Source: Xylocopa sonorina (Eukaryota; Arthropoda; Insecta; Hymenoptera; Apidae). From it: DNA of 64,000 nt. A program made the translations under genes and the position numbers. Location: contig NC_135194.1 of assembly GCF_050948175.1 (NCBI RefSeq), forward strand, positions 11,090,033-11,154,032, read 5' to 3'. Under the pieces are notes generated by a model. It worked only from the letters and a program-made list of their open reading frames with translations, was not told where the DNA came from and made no database searches. Positions 47,911 to 61,804 of the stretch are shown here, piece by piece; the stretch's first letter is position 1; every line of letters begins with the position of its first letter.

Positions 47911-50900
47911 GGGTCCTTTCTTAACCTCAGCAGCTCCATCATTTCCCCTTCGAATCGCTCTCCGTTTCTGATAAAACGAAAAAATGATACCTCGAGATAC
48001 CACAGCAATCATCCACACCATATTCTGTTGCGTATATCCCTAGCTAAGAGGATCAAATTAAGCCTCTGCCTCCTCGTTAATTACAGAATCGCAACAAGTT
48101 TCCACTCAACGCTACGATGTATCCGCGATATCCCGCTGAGCATCCCGTTCCCATTCCCCTTTTCCCGGTTATTTTCCACCAAACGAAAAGTGAATGTCAG
48201 TGACATTTAGCGTTCCGCCCAAGGAAATCTGGCGCGTTGGAAGGCGTTCGCCGAGGCGACCTCGCGAGGCCGCCGCGGGTCGTAACCGCTCGGAGAAAGC
48301 GCTTCTCTTTTCGATTCACCTCAGCCGAAATTGCAGCCGCATGTGAGGCACGATCGTCCGCCAGGGAAAGGAACTCTATTACCATAATTCGACTCGCTCT
48401 CGCGCTGGACACGATCGAAACGTGCGCCTGGAAAGTGTCTCGCTCGGAAGATCCTCGAGGATGGTCGAACGATCGTTTCGATGGGATCAACCGGTTGGAG
48501 CGTAACGTGTGACGATTCGCAGGTGGCCCGTTCGTTGCTCGCGATTAAATTCTAATTAGTCATCGCTGGTTGCCGGTGATGGCTCGATGATAAACGATCC
48601 GGGGCACGCGCGAGGATCGACAAGTGGTATCGCGTGATCGCATCGGCTGAGCACGCTGTCGCGTTACGTCGGGTGTCTCGCGTGCCGTTTTCTGACCGGT
48701 CGATTCGAGCCGATGAAAACGGCCAATTTGTACCAGCCGCTAGAAAGTCGAATCGTCGGGAGTTGCCGCGTGCGCGCGAAGGTTGCGTCGAGGGGTTCGC
48801 AAGGTTCGCAGCCGATTGGGCGACGCGCGACATTCCCGCGAGGATTTGCTTTTGAAAAGCGTGCAGGTTGTCAGTCGACACGCGACGATTAGATTCGCGA
48901 AAGCTACGAGGACCACGTACGATTTTGAGAGGCAACTTCGCTTGACTGATAGTTCGTTTTCAGTGTTACGAGAGTAACAGACGGAGAGAAAGTGTTTCAT
49001 CGTTATTAAAACAAACATCAGTGCCATTTGAATCATTCATCTGGATACGCTCATGGTTTAATTAAAAAACTTCACTTCGTTTTCGCTGGTATGCGGCGCA
49101 AATCGTTTCCTTGTTCGTCCGCCATCGAAGCATTCCGATTTCTTTATCCCTCGGCTGGCGCACGCGCGCGGATCTGACATTTTCAGCGTGTCCATACCGA
49201 GAAAATGGCCGCGGCTCGTGTTACGTAACGGAACAGGTCCGCCAAATTATGAGACCCGAGCTCGTCGAACTTGCGACTCTCGCTCCGCGTCCTCCGCTTC
49301 GCCGCGGTGGCTTCCGCGGAAAGCAGAGGAGAACGTGAAAAAATTCCTCTTCGTACCTTTTCGTGGCGCGAACGCGCGGTTTGGCGAGGTCGTGTAATTG
49401 TTCTGGATTCTGTGCAACTGTTAAACAAGCCAGATCGCTCGATAATGCTCTACGACGCGGCACGCGTCGCGGTGAAAATATCTCGTACGCGTTTGGAATG
49501 GTGATTCCTTCCCGGCGAACTGTACACGTACTTTAAGCCCGTTTCCTCGAACGATTAACAGGATTTCGAGTCCTAAGGGGGATCGTTTTTTTCTACGTTA
49601 ACTCCTTATTCTTTAAAGACAGCAATTGTTTTTCCAGCGATTACGTAGATTATATATGGTGTTTCAGTGATAATATTGACATTTAAGATAACTGGTCGAC
49701 TTTTATCAGATGGTGTATACATTATGCAATTAATGTCGGATAACAATTTATGGTGTAGTTTCAAGATAGTCCCCTTCACGCGAGTAAACTCTCGATGACG
49801 ATTTTCTCGATTGAATTACATCAGCGAGTTTAGCATGCAGCAATACGCTTTGATATGCCCCGATAGTGATAGTAGCCTTACTCCAAATAGCTTCACTGCA
49901 ACGATTCGATTTTGTCGATCATCGTGTACCCTCAATACCCAACACTCAGTAATTTATTTTAACTCCCTCGCAATAAATCAAGCAAGTTCCAGTCATGAAT
50001 GTTCTGTATCGAATATCTCCTCAAAGTTCGTCGTATATATTCCAAATGAGGCTTCTTTAATTTCGCGTTAAAGATCATCAGCTGTACGGCGCGAACCGAG
50101 TGCTCGTTAAGTCCCCGCTTTAAATCAACTCGAGTTACGATAATAGTGGCGAGAAGGGAGCGGTGAACGTTACTTTGCATCCGTGCACCTCGTGCTTATC
50201 CTCGTGAGGTCCAATTCCTGTTGTTTGTACAATCAATTGCGCGCGGGAACGAGAGCGAGGCGGCTCGTTCGGGCGGAGAAAAAAGAAGGAAGAGAGAAAA
50301 GGATTGAAAAACGGCCGAGGTATCAAGTTTTGCAACGCCTCGTAAATCGATTATCGCCACCCTTCACGCGGCGACTCGTCGGAGCAACGGGAGCTGACAC
50401 GAAAGTTCTCTACCCCGTCGCGATCGCCGTGCTGAGGATCGAGAACGTACGGAGAACGTGCGAGCAACGCGAAGATCTACGACATAATTGCACCGCGAGT
50501 CCGATTTTTCCTGTCGCGCGACGCTCTTGCGTTAAAAGCGCATGATCTCTCTCGACAGCGGCGATCGGATCGCTTTTACTCGGCGAGCGCGGCAGGGTCG
50601 ACTCGCGACGATCCATCGATCAGATTCGCGCGTTTACATTGCGATTTTGACCAGTCGCTCTATTCGATACGAGCGCCTGTTGCGTGCACCAGCGTCGAGA
50701 CGCTACTTTGATTCTCGCTCTTTAATCTTGAGAACGATGGAAGCAGATAGAAAGTCGAGCGAAGCTACGATTTTGATAACGCGAGTCTAGCTGAAAGCAT
50801 CGCGAATCTTGCGAAATCGTTGCTTTATAAAGAGCTAAAAAGTGCGGATTGTACGTTCCTTTTTTTCCCCGCCAATTAAGCTACTTTCTCCGTTCTGCCA

Positions 50901-53900
50901 TGTTTGAAGGTTCGCAAGGTTTGTGAAACGATGATCGTTTTTGTCAAATTTTTTACCAAGAGAAGGGAAGGATGTAGAATGCTGTAGCAGTGTCGCAAGG
51001 ATCTGGTATCATCAATCATAGGAATCGCTAGCTTTGTTCTGTTCAAACATACAAGGAAAAAAGCAGATGTATACTATTATAATTTAATGTTAACTTAACC
51101 CTGCCGTGAACTTCCACTTTCGCAAGTCGCGTATGAGTTTCTCGAAATACTATCTTGAATTCATTAGAAATATTTTCTGTGAAAGTAATCCTAGTCTAGG
51201 CGCCATCATTCCGCCAGCTTCGATTGATCGTCTCTCGATTACATGGTACAAACTGTTGAACGAGATAATTACTGGGCCATTAGCTCGTATGACTTCATCG
51301 TTCGCCAATACAGCCAATACTGTCAAATCGACTGGACAAACATAATTCCTAAGAACAATGCATTTTCAAACGCACACAAGATTCCGGATAACAAGTATCA
51401 AGTATAAAATTCTCGTTTCACAAACTGCTAAGATCCAGTCGAAGATCGTTTACAACTACATAATCTGGAAAATTATCCATCATCGGCAACTATAAAAGAT
51501 ATATACCCTCGTGAACGTGTACCGCTGAATTCCCTAATAAACCACAGGCAGTTTTGCATTACGCAACGTTTGTTAGAGCCGAGAGTGGCATAACGGAGAA
51601 CCGCAGCCGTGAGAAACGCGACGCGGGAAGCGAGCGGTCCATTGTTAACGGAGGGGCCTAAAAATCCGGAAGTAGGAAGCGCGATCGTCTGGCCGGACGC
51701 GTTTCGCGGAAAAAGTTTCGACGAAACGAACGAGCCGTCCGAGTCGGAGTCGCTTTCGTTGTTACCGTTTGATTGATCGCGGCCGCTACTCGATGATCCA
51801 CGGCGAGGCGCAGTCCACGATTTGTACTCGTCACGTCGCTTTCTACGATCGGTAATAGCGCCGTCTAATGCACGCTTAGAATGCGGTTAGCTGCCCCGTG
51901 AAATCCAGACGGGACTGAATCCCTCGGATTAATCAAACTTCTTCTGCACGCGCAGCGATCTGCATCGAAACGGGGAGCAACGCCAGGCCACCTTACCCCC
52001 ATCGACTTGCGACATTCCGATCGATACGCGTTGCGAGTGTTTCAAAATTTTGCCAGCAACAAGTGTGCGCTACCAGAGCAGCCGGATGCGTTGGATAATA
52101 CCTGCTTTGATAATTGCTCGGGATACTTCGTTAGTCTTCATTCGTTATTAATTGGAGCAACGAAAGTGGTTCTCTCGCGGTGTGTTTAGAAGATCCTTGG
52201 GAAATTATGTTCCCGTAATCGTTCTGAAAGCCACGTTTGTTTCGACGAGCGAATCGAAATCCGCTAAACCGTTAATTATAGTCGCTCGAGGCGAAGTGGT
52301 TAATTGGACGTGGTAATCGTTGGATTTAAACAATCGAATTTAAATGATTATTCGTACGATGATGGATAGTTGTAGGGTGCGCAGTTTATTATAGCTAACA
52401 TCTTTTAAACAGTTTCAAACGCGATGCAATCAGCTTCACGTATGACCAATTTCAGTTGCGTGTTGGTCTCGTTGAGTTAACAAGATTCCATTTGATTGAG
52501 TTATTAGAGGTTTGAAAAAAATCCATACTCTAGCCGTATTTCCATTCTCCAGCGTTCGAGCGTAGACGAGACGCATTCTGTGCAAGCTCGCGAGCCGACA
52601 GTGTTTAGACGCTCGCGAAGTCTGTCTAATCCCCAGCGATTATTCCTCGTAGGAATTTGATTTAATTACGTAATCCAACAATTACAATATTCCATTCACC
52701 GATTCAAATTCTCACGACTTTCAAAGTCTTACGCAACGAAGATCAGGCGCGTCTCTTATGTAACGAAAATTGAGTGTCCCTTTGACACTTGCAGACGAAG
52801 CGAGTATACGCCTCTCGAGCGTCTTGCAGCGTCCGTTTCGAAGATCTGTTGCACGATTAACATTTGCGTTACGTATCATCGTTAGTAGAACGCATCGTTT
52901 TGTGCGTCCCTTTCATCGCTTCTCGAATTCAGAAACGCCGTGGATTCTTCGATTTTGTTAAACGACCAAGGCTTGTGCAAATATTAGCTCCTTTAGTTAC
53001 CGTAATTGATAATTTGCTCGAACACGGCAATTTAACGCGCGCTACGTTTCGCTGTGTAACACAAGTTATTTGCCGTCAAGCGCCACGTAAACTGCGAGAC
53101 GTTGAAAGTATGTAAATCACTGGCTGATCGGCTGCGATTTCGTGCGAGCCGAACACAAGTCCCCTCCGCGTTGCAACATTATCATCAATTTCAAGTTTCA
53201 ATTATATTACCGGCGCCGCTTTCATTTATCAAATTATCCAGGATAGAAACTAGTTTCGAGTCTATTTAAAAGCACATTCATCGCGTCTCTTTCTCAAACT
53301 ATCCAGTCGGACTGAAGCCCATTCGTGATATGCTTCAATCTATTAGTAAGCATTATACGCTCGAATATTCGCTTCCCTTCTATTGCGTATATCGATAATT
53401 ATCAAAGGCGTAGCTGTGGCAGCCAAATGTAGCAATTTACGTAATTATATCCTTTATATTATAACGCGGATAGGGTTAATTATACGCTTCGTAGAGCTTC
53501 GCGTAACAAGGCACGCGTACTCGTACTTCCTTTCTCAAATGAAGTCCACGAGCAGCTTGCGATTAAGTTCCATCCAACGTACCTTCCCCCACAAAAATAC
53601 CACGCATCCCTTAAATCTTGCCTCTATTTCTCAAATTACTCCTCGAGCGTTCAAAGCTAGTTCATCAGACTCAGAACCGCTCGCTAAGCTTGCTCTAACT
53701 TAGTCTCATCCGGCATGAAACAGGCAAAACGGACGCAGTTCCGTGGCGATCCCTCGAATCGGGTGGCGACGCATTTCGGAGAGACAATCGATGTCTCGAA
53801 TCGAGGGCAGCACAGCCGGCGGCTCGTTTAGAGAAAGGAAAGTAAAACGTGGAGCGTGTCTACGGCCTCCTCCTCCGCCGCCACCTCTACGCGTCCCTCT

Positions 53901-56900
53901 TTCTCGTTCCCTTCGCCCCTTTTCCTTCCACGCAGCCAGTCGACTGGTCCCGGTGGTCTCTCTCACCTGGAGGTGGTTACCACCTCGAGGACCGCGCGGA
54001 CTTATGCCGTACACATATACCCCCCTTCCATCGTGGCGTTCGCGAAGCCGCGCTTTTGGGGAGCTTTCCACCACCACGTGCCACCTCTGCACCACGTAGT
54101 CGATAAAGAACTACACGGGCACGCAGGGCTCGCTAGTGAGGTTACCGCATTATATGAGACACTCGGTCAGTGAGTCTCTAACCGACAATCACTCGACACG
54201 AACGCAGTTCGAGCCACTGGAACCGTCGCTTAATCTTGACCTGTTGAACAGTGCTGACCGGGACCAATCTCGCGAGTCACGCGTAAACTTCACGCATCAG
54301 TTTCCTTTCCACCCCTTTCTTTCTTCCATTTCTCGTTTACCTCTCGCGGGTCTGCTGAGAGCTTCCGCGTCCGTGGAGATCCGTGGTTCGAAGGAAAGTG
54401 CGTCGAAAGTGCTGTTCAGACTGTACGCGATCCTGAATACCGATTCTCTGGTGTTCAGTTCGATTCTGTTCGGTTGGCGGTTTACTGGGGATTGGCTGAC
54501 AACGTGGAGCACGTGGAGGCAGAATGCATAGGTGGGTCCACTGTTTACGTTTTAGCATCTAAGGAGCTTAGTGGTAGGATTCTTCTTGACGATAGTTGTT
54601 CGTGTTTTATCCTGTTAGTATCAGATACTATCCAGTTTTCTTCTTTTCTGTTTCTTCATCCGATTTCTTTGATGTTTGAAGATCGTTCTATGCTTCTTAT
54701 CCGTTTCACTGTCCCTACCCTCGCTCCCTTTGGAGTAATGTATTAAAATGTGCAACACGCGCTGGTATCGAGCGTAATCCTTTACGAAGGGCGTGAAAAA
54801 ACTTCACTCTTTATTGGTAAAACAGATAACTACATGGTAGTTAATTAATCCTCGCGTTGAAAAGCAGGCTTGTTTCCCTTGCTAATGGACGTTCAAGTGG
54901 GTGGTAACAAGACTATTAAAAGTGAACGTGTGCGCCAAGCAAATCCGGTCTTAGACTGTCTGAAATCTACAACCGCCATTCGAGGAAACGAACTCACACC
55001 CAGGTATATTTAAGGCGATACGTTTCGCAATGAACGCGCAACGAAATGCAACGTAATAATTATACCTCGCGTCTAAAAAAAAAAAAAAAAAAAAGAAGGA
55101 ATTGCACAGTCGAGGTAATCCGTTGTTACATACGAGTCGATTACTTGAAACGATCGTTCCACTCTCGATCGATTTGCCGCGTCCAAAAGGAAACTGTGCG
55201 GTGAAACGTTCGCGATGCGTCGATGACATAACGATTCTTCATTCACCTCTTGGCGGCTCTCATCGCGATGGACCGGCGCGCGATCGCGGAGGTCGATTTT
55301 ACCATTTCTTCCTTTCTTTTTTTCTCTTGCCAAGGGAACACGCAGATCGCTGCGAGCGGAGAGCGCATCTGGTACACGCGAAATTGGATTCGATCGGCCG
55401 CTGTTGCATCGAGTGGCGAGGAAAGTGAAAGGAGAATCCGCGGTGGACGCGGCGCGAGAAAGTAATCCACGATCTCTATTCCGATCGGCCTCTTATCTCG
55501 AACGCGTTCCGTACGCGTAACAGCGCGCTCGCCTACTATCGTTATCAGTCGATTTCTACCAGGAATCGGAAATTGCCGATTGCTCTCGAGCGCTTTCACC
55601 CTTGGCGATCGATGGAGGATACGTAGTTCAATTAATGGAGCAACGATCGATCGGTAATGAGTACGTGACACAGTAGTACGGAATGCGACAGGTATTTGAT
55701 CGATCAATTTCGTACATTCTCGCCACGACGTCTCGGTTTAAATATAGACTGTGGTACTTTTTTACGATGGAGAGAGTGATTATTCTCGTCTGATCGGTAT
55801 CGATTTACCATAGACAAGTATCTCGATGCTATTTTCATCGCGTGATTAGAATATCGTTCGTATTGCTCTGCCGACATTGCTATTCTTATTAGTAGCAACA
55901 TTATTTCCCTCGATCGGTATGCCCATTTAGTTTGCATAAACCAGCGTTCCTGCTAATTACCTCGTACTAAATGCAATTTCGAATAAACAATCCGGCGAAG
56001 CAGGAACAAGAAAAATATAGATTTTTGCAGCTCCAAACTGTTACTCTATTTTCTCATTAGCCGATAGTTAATTAGATAGCCAGATCGTGTGTTAAGATAG
56101 AACGAATCGCTTATACGAGAGATACTTATGTAAGTTATTACGTGCCAGCTTATTATTGCATAAACAAAATTAAATGTACCACGCGAAACGGCCTTGTCTT
56201 TCTGTTTTACGGTGGATGCAACACCCTTTCCTTCTGCAGTAACAGAGAGAAGCGATATAGGTACAGAAAGATAGCAATCATTTCAACGCGAAGTGGACAA
56301 AAAGTGGAGTCCCCTGCGAGGCGTCTCGATAAATAACCTAACACGTTAGCTAATCGACAAGCGTTACCAACTCGCGTTACGTTCGCGCTAGGCTCTGAAT
56401 GCCTGCGGTTTCATATATACATTTTTCAGAGCCAGTTCTTCTCGACTTTTCAGCTTTCGCTGGCTTCCGGCACGCCGCGCGGTTTCACGCGTTTCCTCGA
56501 AACCGATTTCTCGCCGTTACGCGGCCAGAATACCAGGTCGATCCGAGCAATTCGTCAGGATCACACGTTCTTCAGCCTGCCCACGCAGGAAGGTAAGGCG
56601 AGGAACGAACGATCCGCGGTGGACAAATTCGGAATCATGTCGCTCGTTACTCGCCACCGATCTCGTTACCAACGATGTAACCGTGGAAGCGGTGGTCCAC
56701 GTCTTATTCAATGCCCCGTTCGAGGGGTCCGTTTCGCGGCTGTTACGCCCTCGATTTCGCAACGCTTTTGTTACGCGCCGCCATTCGTGGGTACCGAACC
56801 GTTGGCTCCGTTGACAAGGCATATTAATCGATTCGTTGCGATTTGCAATCGCGTTTCAGAAACCGTCGAAGAAACGGGAGGAATTGCCGATTTCTCGACT

Positions 56901-58290
56901 CGAACACATCTGTCTCGTCGTTCTTGTTCCTGCACTCGGATGAATATTTTTAAGCGCGACAGGCATTCTTTGCACGCGAAACTTCTTTTTTACGTAGGAG
57001 TTTTTCACTTAGTTCACTTATACAACTTATTACGGAATATCCTGTACGTACTCCTTGGACAAACTCGTTCACCTCTCCCCCTGCTGCTGGCGCGGAGACT
57101 CTGTCGTCTCGCGAGTTCGTTCGTTCGAGAAAAACCTGGCAAGAAAACAGCAAGGCGCGAGCCAAGGATTCGTGAGATTCCAGACTAATCCGCCCCTTCT
57201 GGGCTCGCGTGATTTATGGCCGTTCAATATGCCCAGCGAGGGAAGCGAGTCCATGAATCGTATGATTGGGTCCAGTTCAGCAGGAGTCATTGACTGAGAG
57301 CAATTGGTTAATAGGCATTATGAAATCGATCGCGTCCGCGACCGGTTTGTATCGCTGCGTTTCGTCCGTGAGCGGTGCGCAGAGGTAACGAGATGGAAAA
57401 GAAACTGGAGCTACTTTACATGTTAATCCTGCCGGATTGAAGCAAACTGCTGAAATAGAAACAAAGTAAGAGAAACAGATTTTCTTAAAATGTTTACGTT
57501 GGGAAGTTGAAAAATTCAGAATTCGACGAGACTCTGCGAAAGAATTACAGCTAGCTTCGTGTCGTGTCATAATTCGTGGAGCTCAGGAGGAGAGCAGAGG
57601 TTTCGAAAAAGTCTCGTTCGCATCTCCAAAAATTGACTGCCACACAGGACGCGGGCAATTTAACTGGAAAAGCACGCCGCCTTTATCGCGTATCTTTCGC
57701 GCAATTCTCCGTTATGGCAGAGAGAACGAGATTACCAAAGCGCATATTTCGCGATCTACCGCTTAGTTTCTCCATATCGTCGACGCGGTGCTAGCGTAGC
57801 GCTCGTTGCGATAAAATCCAAGGTGGGCTCGATCTCGATTATCTCTGCGTTTACCAGCGAAAAATAAAAAGAAGAAAGAAAATCCAACAAAAAAAAAAAA
57901 GACTTCAACGAGGTATTCTCGAAAGTAAACGCGTTCCGTTTCTTTTCGATTTTCGAAATTGTGCAACGCGCAATCGATGGAAACCAATCGCGATAATTAC
58001 ATGAATTAATTGTACAAGGTGTGCGAAGGAATACGGATGGCGAGCACTCGTACGTGTGTTCACAAACATTTTAACCAAACAGATGAAAAACAGGGGAAAA
58101 ACGGCGTGTAAAAAGATTCTATCGGGGTAAAGAATCGATTGTTAGAGACTAGGTACAGGGGGATTTCCCTTCCTTTCCATTCTTCGATGTTTCGAATTAA
58201 GAACGAGCAGTCTGATTTCTAAACTCGGTGTTTCAGTTGGCGAACCGTTGCACAATATCGATGGTATTCTTGTTGGTTAATAAATTAGCC
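47911..58290. other. Non-coding DNA, no gene supported
   Basis: This 10-kb stretch has no exon I can defend. AT-richer patches lie at 49.6-50.1 and 50.8-51.5 kb. A C/T-rich stretch lies at about 53.86-53.95 kb. A-tracts occur at 55075-55094 (20 A) and about 57888-57900. Small frames are Arg/Ser-rich or lack any recognisable feature. Confidence 0.55.
55075..55094. repeat. Poly-A tract (20 A)
   Basis: Twenty uninterrupted A residues lie in otherwise mixed sequence. A retroposed poly-A tail is possible, but I see no matching element upstream and no target-site duplication. Confidence 0.85.
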
Positions 58291-58294
58291 TCTC

Positions 58295-58360
58295 TTGGGC
58301 CTATAAAGTTATATTTTCATTTGGTAATTGGGCCTATTAATTTATATTTTCATTTGGTAA
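58295..58360. repeat. 33-bp tandem duplication
   Basis: Units at 58295-58327 and 58328-58360 differ at two positions only. Each begins TTGGGCCTAT and ends TTTCATTTGGTAA. The surrounding DNA is AT-rich and shows no gene. Confidence 0.85.
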
Positions 58361-58364
58361 AATC

Positions 58365-59680
58365 GACCACATTTTTCGCTGTACATATCTAGAAAATAGT
58401 GATTATTTTTTATATAAACACGAAGTAAATACACGTTATATTTTCTCTGCTCAGCTATTTAATTTTTGGTGTATCCCATTGATTCCACAAACGGACGGAA
58501 ATCCTAGCAACGAAACGAACTGAAATTTCATCCAGGCTTAACTTCGAACCCGTTCGAAGGTACGAGAACAGCCGAGTCGTACGTTTTAATCCGCCTAAGT
58601 AATCGTCGCGGTTTATAAAATAAAAGGTGAACGGCCCCAGACCGGCTCCCGTCTCGAATGCATCGTGGATTAGCGCATGGAATAATTTTCCCGCGAACGA
58701 ACGCGAAAATATCGCGCGGCTGCACGGTTATACGCTCGCCTACGATCATAAATCGGCGCTCTCGGTCGCCTTCGTTTCGACGTCCAAGGTGGACACATTC
58801 TCCCGTAACACGGACGAGACGAGTGATACCGCAATAGAATGGGAAACGGATCATTTGCATCCGCTTAGCAATGCAAATAAACATCGCTCGCAACTTGGGA
58901 TATCATAATTGCTTTTCCCGTCATGTTTAATCGGCTGGCGAACATTTTTACGATCACCGAAACGAGGAGTTTTTACGAGAATGAAAATTATTCGTTTTGC
59001 CAACAACGCTCGAAACGTTCCTCTCTGGATTTCGCATGTACGAATACGCGCAACAGTTCCTCGTGGAACTTTATGATTTAGATCCACTCGAGTATGCTCT
59101 ATTGAAAGACTCTAGCAAATTCCCAACATCCTAACGTAGCTGTAAACCGTACTTATATATGAGCAGTGATGTCAGAACGAGTCCCAACCGTAGGGGCTGC
59201 GCCGCCATACAAGGACCGGAGGGGTCGTGTAGCCCCATAAAAATGGACTCCCACTCGGAGAGTCTGTACTTATTTACAAACGCGAAGGGGCATAAGTAGG
59301 AGAACACTGAATCTTTCAATTCGCTGCCCCTTATTCCTTCCTACGCTCGTCCAGCTTGTCTCTGCAACGAGCAGTATTGGACCTCTCTCGAACACTTTGT
59401 TTCCTACCTCTATCTTGCTGCAATTTTATTATTCGCGACTTTGATCGTATATTATATTCAAACTCCCTCTACTTGTACATCTGTACTTCCGTCTACCTTC
59501 ATTGTTACGTTCAATATACAAATCCTTAGTTTCTAACGAGTATTTTCTTTCAAAATTCACATATGTACGAGGGTTGACACCGATGCGAATTAATTCTCAG
59601 TTCCTAGCTGCGACAGTGGCTACAGGCGATCTCGTCTGATACGTAAACAATAATATGCAAGTTCGATGACGAGGGTGGAT
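58365..59680. other. Non-coding DNA upstream of the 59.69 kb exon
   Basis: I see no gene. The interval 59.38-59.56 kb is AT- and pyrimidine-rich. A CAGTTCCTAG string at 59598-59607 could serve as a splice acceptor for an untranslated first exon junction, but this is speculative. Confidence 0.5.
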
Positions 59681-59688
59681 AATCGTCC

Positions 59689-59906
59689 ATGTTACAATGT
59701 TGCAGATCTGTGACAGGGCGGACACGATCCGCGATAATCGGGCTTCTGCTGCTACTGGCGTCCTGGCGAAACAACGATAGCTGCGCTGGGCTGCAATATC
59801 AGCCCGTCGAGGTTTACGCAAACGGAGATGACTGCGCTTTGATCCTGAATGGGCCAGGGAGGACCAGCGTCTTCGACTACACCTACAACCTACTCCGCGG
59901 CTCTTT
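59689..59906 (+). CDS. Likely first coding exon of a secreted protein, unrecognised
   Basis: ATG at 59689 opens a frame with a basic N-terminus (Arg at 6, 11, 13), a hydrophobic core at residues 15-26 and small residues with Cys near 32-34, which together look like a signal peptide. The following segment has Cys49 in NGDDCALIL and a GPGRTSVFDYTYN stretch, with a natural, non-Arg-rich composition. A GTAAGT donor starts at 59907 and overlaps an in-frame TAA, so the exon either splices after 72 codons plus two bases or ends as a 73-residue secreted peptide. The base before the donor is T rather than G, which weakens it slightly. I found no convincing next exon before 64000; a long intron could place it outside the window. 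I do not recognise the family. Confidence 0.55.
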
Positions 59907-59910
59907 GTAA

Positions 59911-61800
59911 GTGTTTCGAACAGACTAGATTTGCGACTTTTACCAACAGCGCCAACGAGAAACTCGTTACAAATCGTCGAGGTTAGGTCTCGAGGAACGA
60001 GATGGAATCGCTGCCCTCGTTTGCGCGACCTTTGAAACTACACTGTCCACCTTCGCGCCCAGCAACTATAGAGACACTAGCCGCGTTTCGAACGAGATGT
60101 ATGGACGTGTCAGAACGAAGGATCGTGTGTGATACGTGAGACAGTGAACTTATTAAGACGCAGACGGTGCTCAGTCCGCGGCGAGTAAATCCTTCGACGC
60201 AGGACATAAGCGCGGCGCGATTCGACCGCGTGCACCTAAACGAAAGCGAGTCGCCTTGGGGCGAGAATTCTTTTGCCGCGGACTTATTAAGCGCTGCTCT
60301 TGCCGCGTATCTATATTAGTCTATTACGACACGCTTCGCGAAGCGGTTCAACCAGCGTTTACCATGATGAGTGAGCTGTCTCTCGCTAGATTACGTTGTC
60401 TCGATCTGGACGAGGGATTCGCGAGGTAGATTTTGGTAACGGGTTCGTCGCTATCCGTTAACGAGGGGCGCTGGAATCCTGGACGAATTCACTTTCGTGC
60501 TGAACTTCTCGAGGCTATCGTTCGAATGTAAAATTGAGGCCTGCGATAAATGCTAATGTATTCGAAGTTGATTTCTTTAGGGGGATTGAAACTGACGTTC
60601 GATGAAAATTATAGACGCGAGATTCATAATTTACGCGCCGCAAATTATATTGCGAAGTTAATTCTAAATTGATAAGAAATGTAGAAAAAAATGTAGCGTG
60701 AGCAGGAATGCGGACAGCGGTATGCTGGTCGGATTAATGTAAACGCGTGGCAGCCCAATGAGATGTGACGGCTGTAGATACAGCCACTTCCAGCCGGACA
60801 ATCGCGCAGTGGACAAGGTTCGAAAGCGACGGAATTACCACTCGCGTTTACGCGCCTCGTCAAATAATTACAAACGTCCAACTAATCGACGTTTATAACA
60901 ATCGAAGAGGCGTTCACTCAACGAGACCTTAAACGTTTAAATACCAGACCTTATCTCGCCTACAATTCAATTTACATCGAATGATACGTGGTGCGTGATC
61001 CCAGCCTGTGGCGTTTCAAACAATGTACGGTAACATCGCAATTATGATGCGTTTATACTCTCATCGATTATAATCTTAATATGTAACCCATTGCTGAAAA
61101 ATATTGGTCAATGGAAAGTCAATGGTCGCCGCTGGCCAGACCTAGTTGCTTTGCGACATTTTCCCTCAACTAATCCTCCACCCCGTGGCGTTCCACTTAA
61201 AAGGAGGCACGTGTAAGTTGTATCTCTCGAACGTCTCACGTAGCCACGGTTTTAACCGAATCACGAGACGATCTTGCGCAACTGTCTGCAAGACCTCTAT
61301 TATTTTCGAGGTCCGGAGAAAGCAGGAACCTCGTGTTCGACTTTCACTACCCGCTCTAACCTTTGTCCCCTCCCGCGGGACAATATCCGAGTGCGGATAC
61401 AAATTGCTCATTGAACGATCTCCAGATAATACCCTTGAGATACCCGCGCCAGGATTAATAATGGCGGACTCGTGATGAGCAGAGGAGCTGTTATTAACCT
61501 CGATTCCTTTTAACGCGACTTCACGTTGAAACAACGAATTATTATGAAGATTTCTGGTCCTCTTTTGCCATTGATACCGCGGTGCGATTAACACGTGTCA
61601 TTTTCATTGTGTTTCCGTGACATTCTTGGCGGTGTTTAATTACGGAAATTGGATGATTGAGGGTTACGAGGAAAAGGAGCGCTCATCGTAGCGGTGTAAA
61701 AGTTTCGTGACGTGGAGCATACCGTTACACAGCGCGAATAACGTGATCTCTATTGTACTATCAACGCGGATAAGACAATGGAGAACTGTGTATCTATCTA
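59911..61800. other. Non-coding or intronic DNA
   Basis: If the donor at 59907 is used, this is intron sequence of the upstream exon. No exon-like frame with a matching phase is evident. Several frames at 61.1-61.6 kb overlap on both strands and look like chance. Confidence 0.45.
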
Positions 61801-61804
61801 TACG

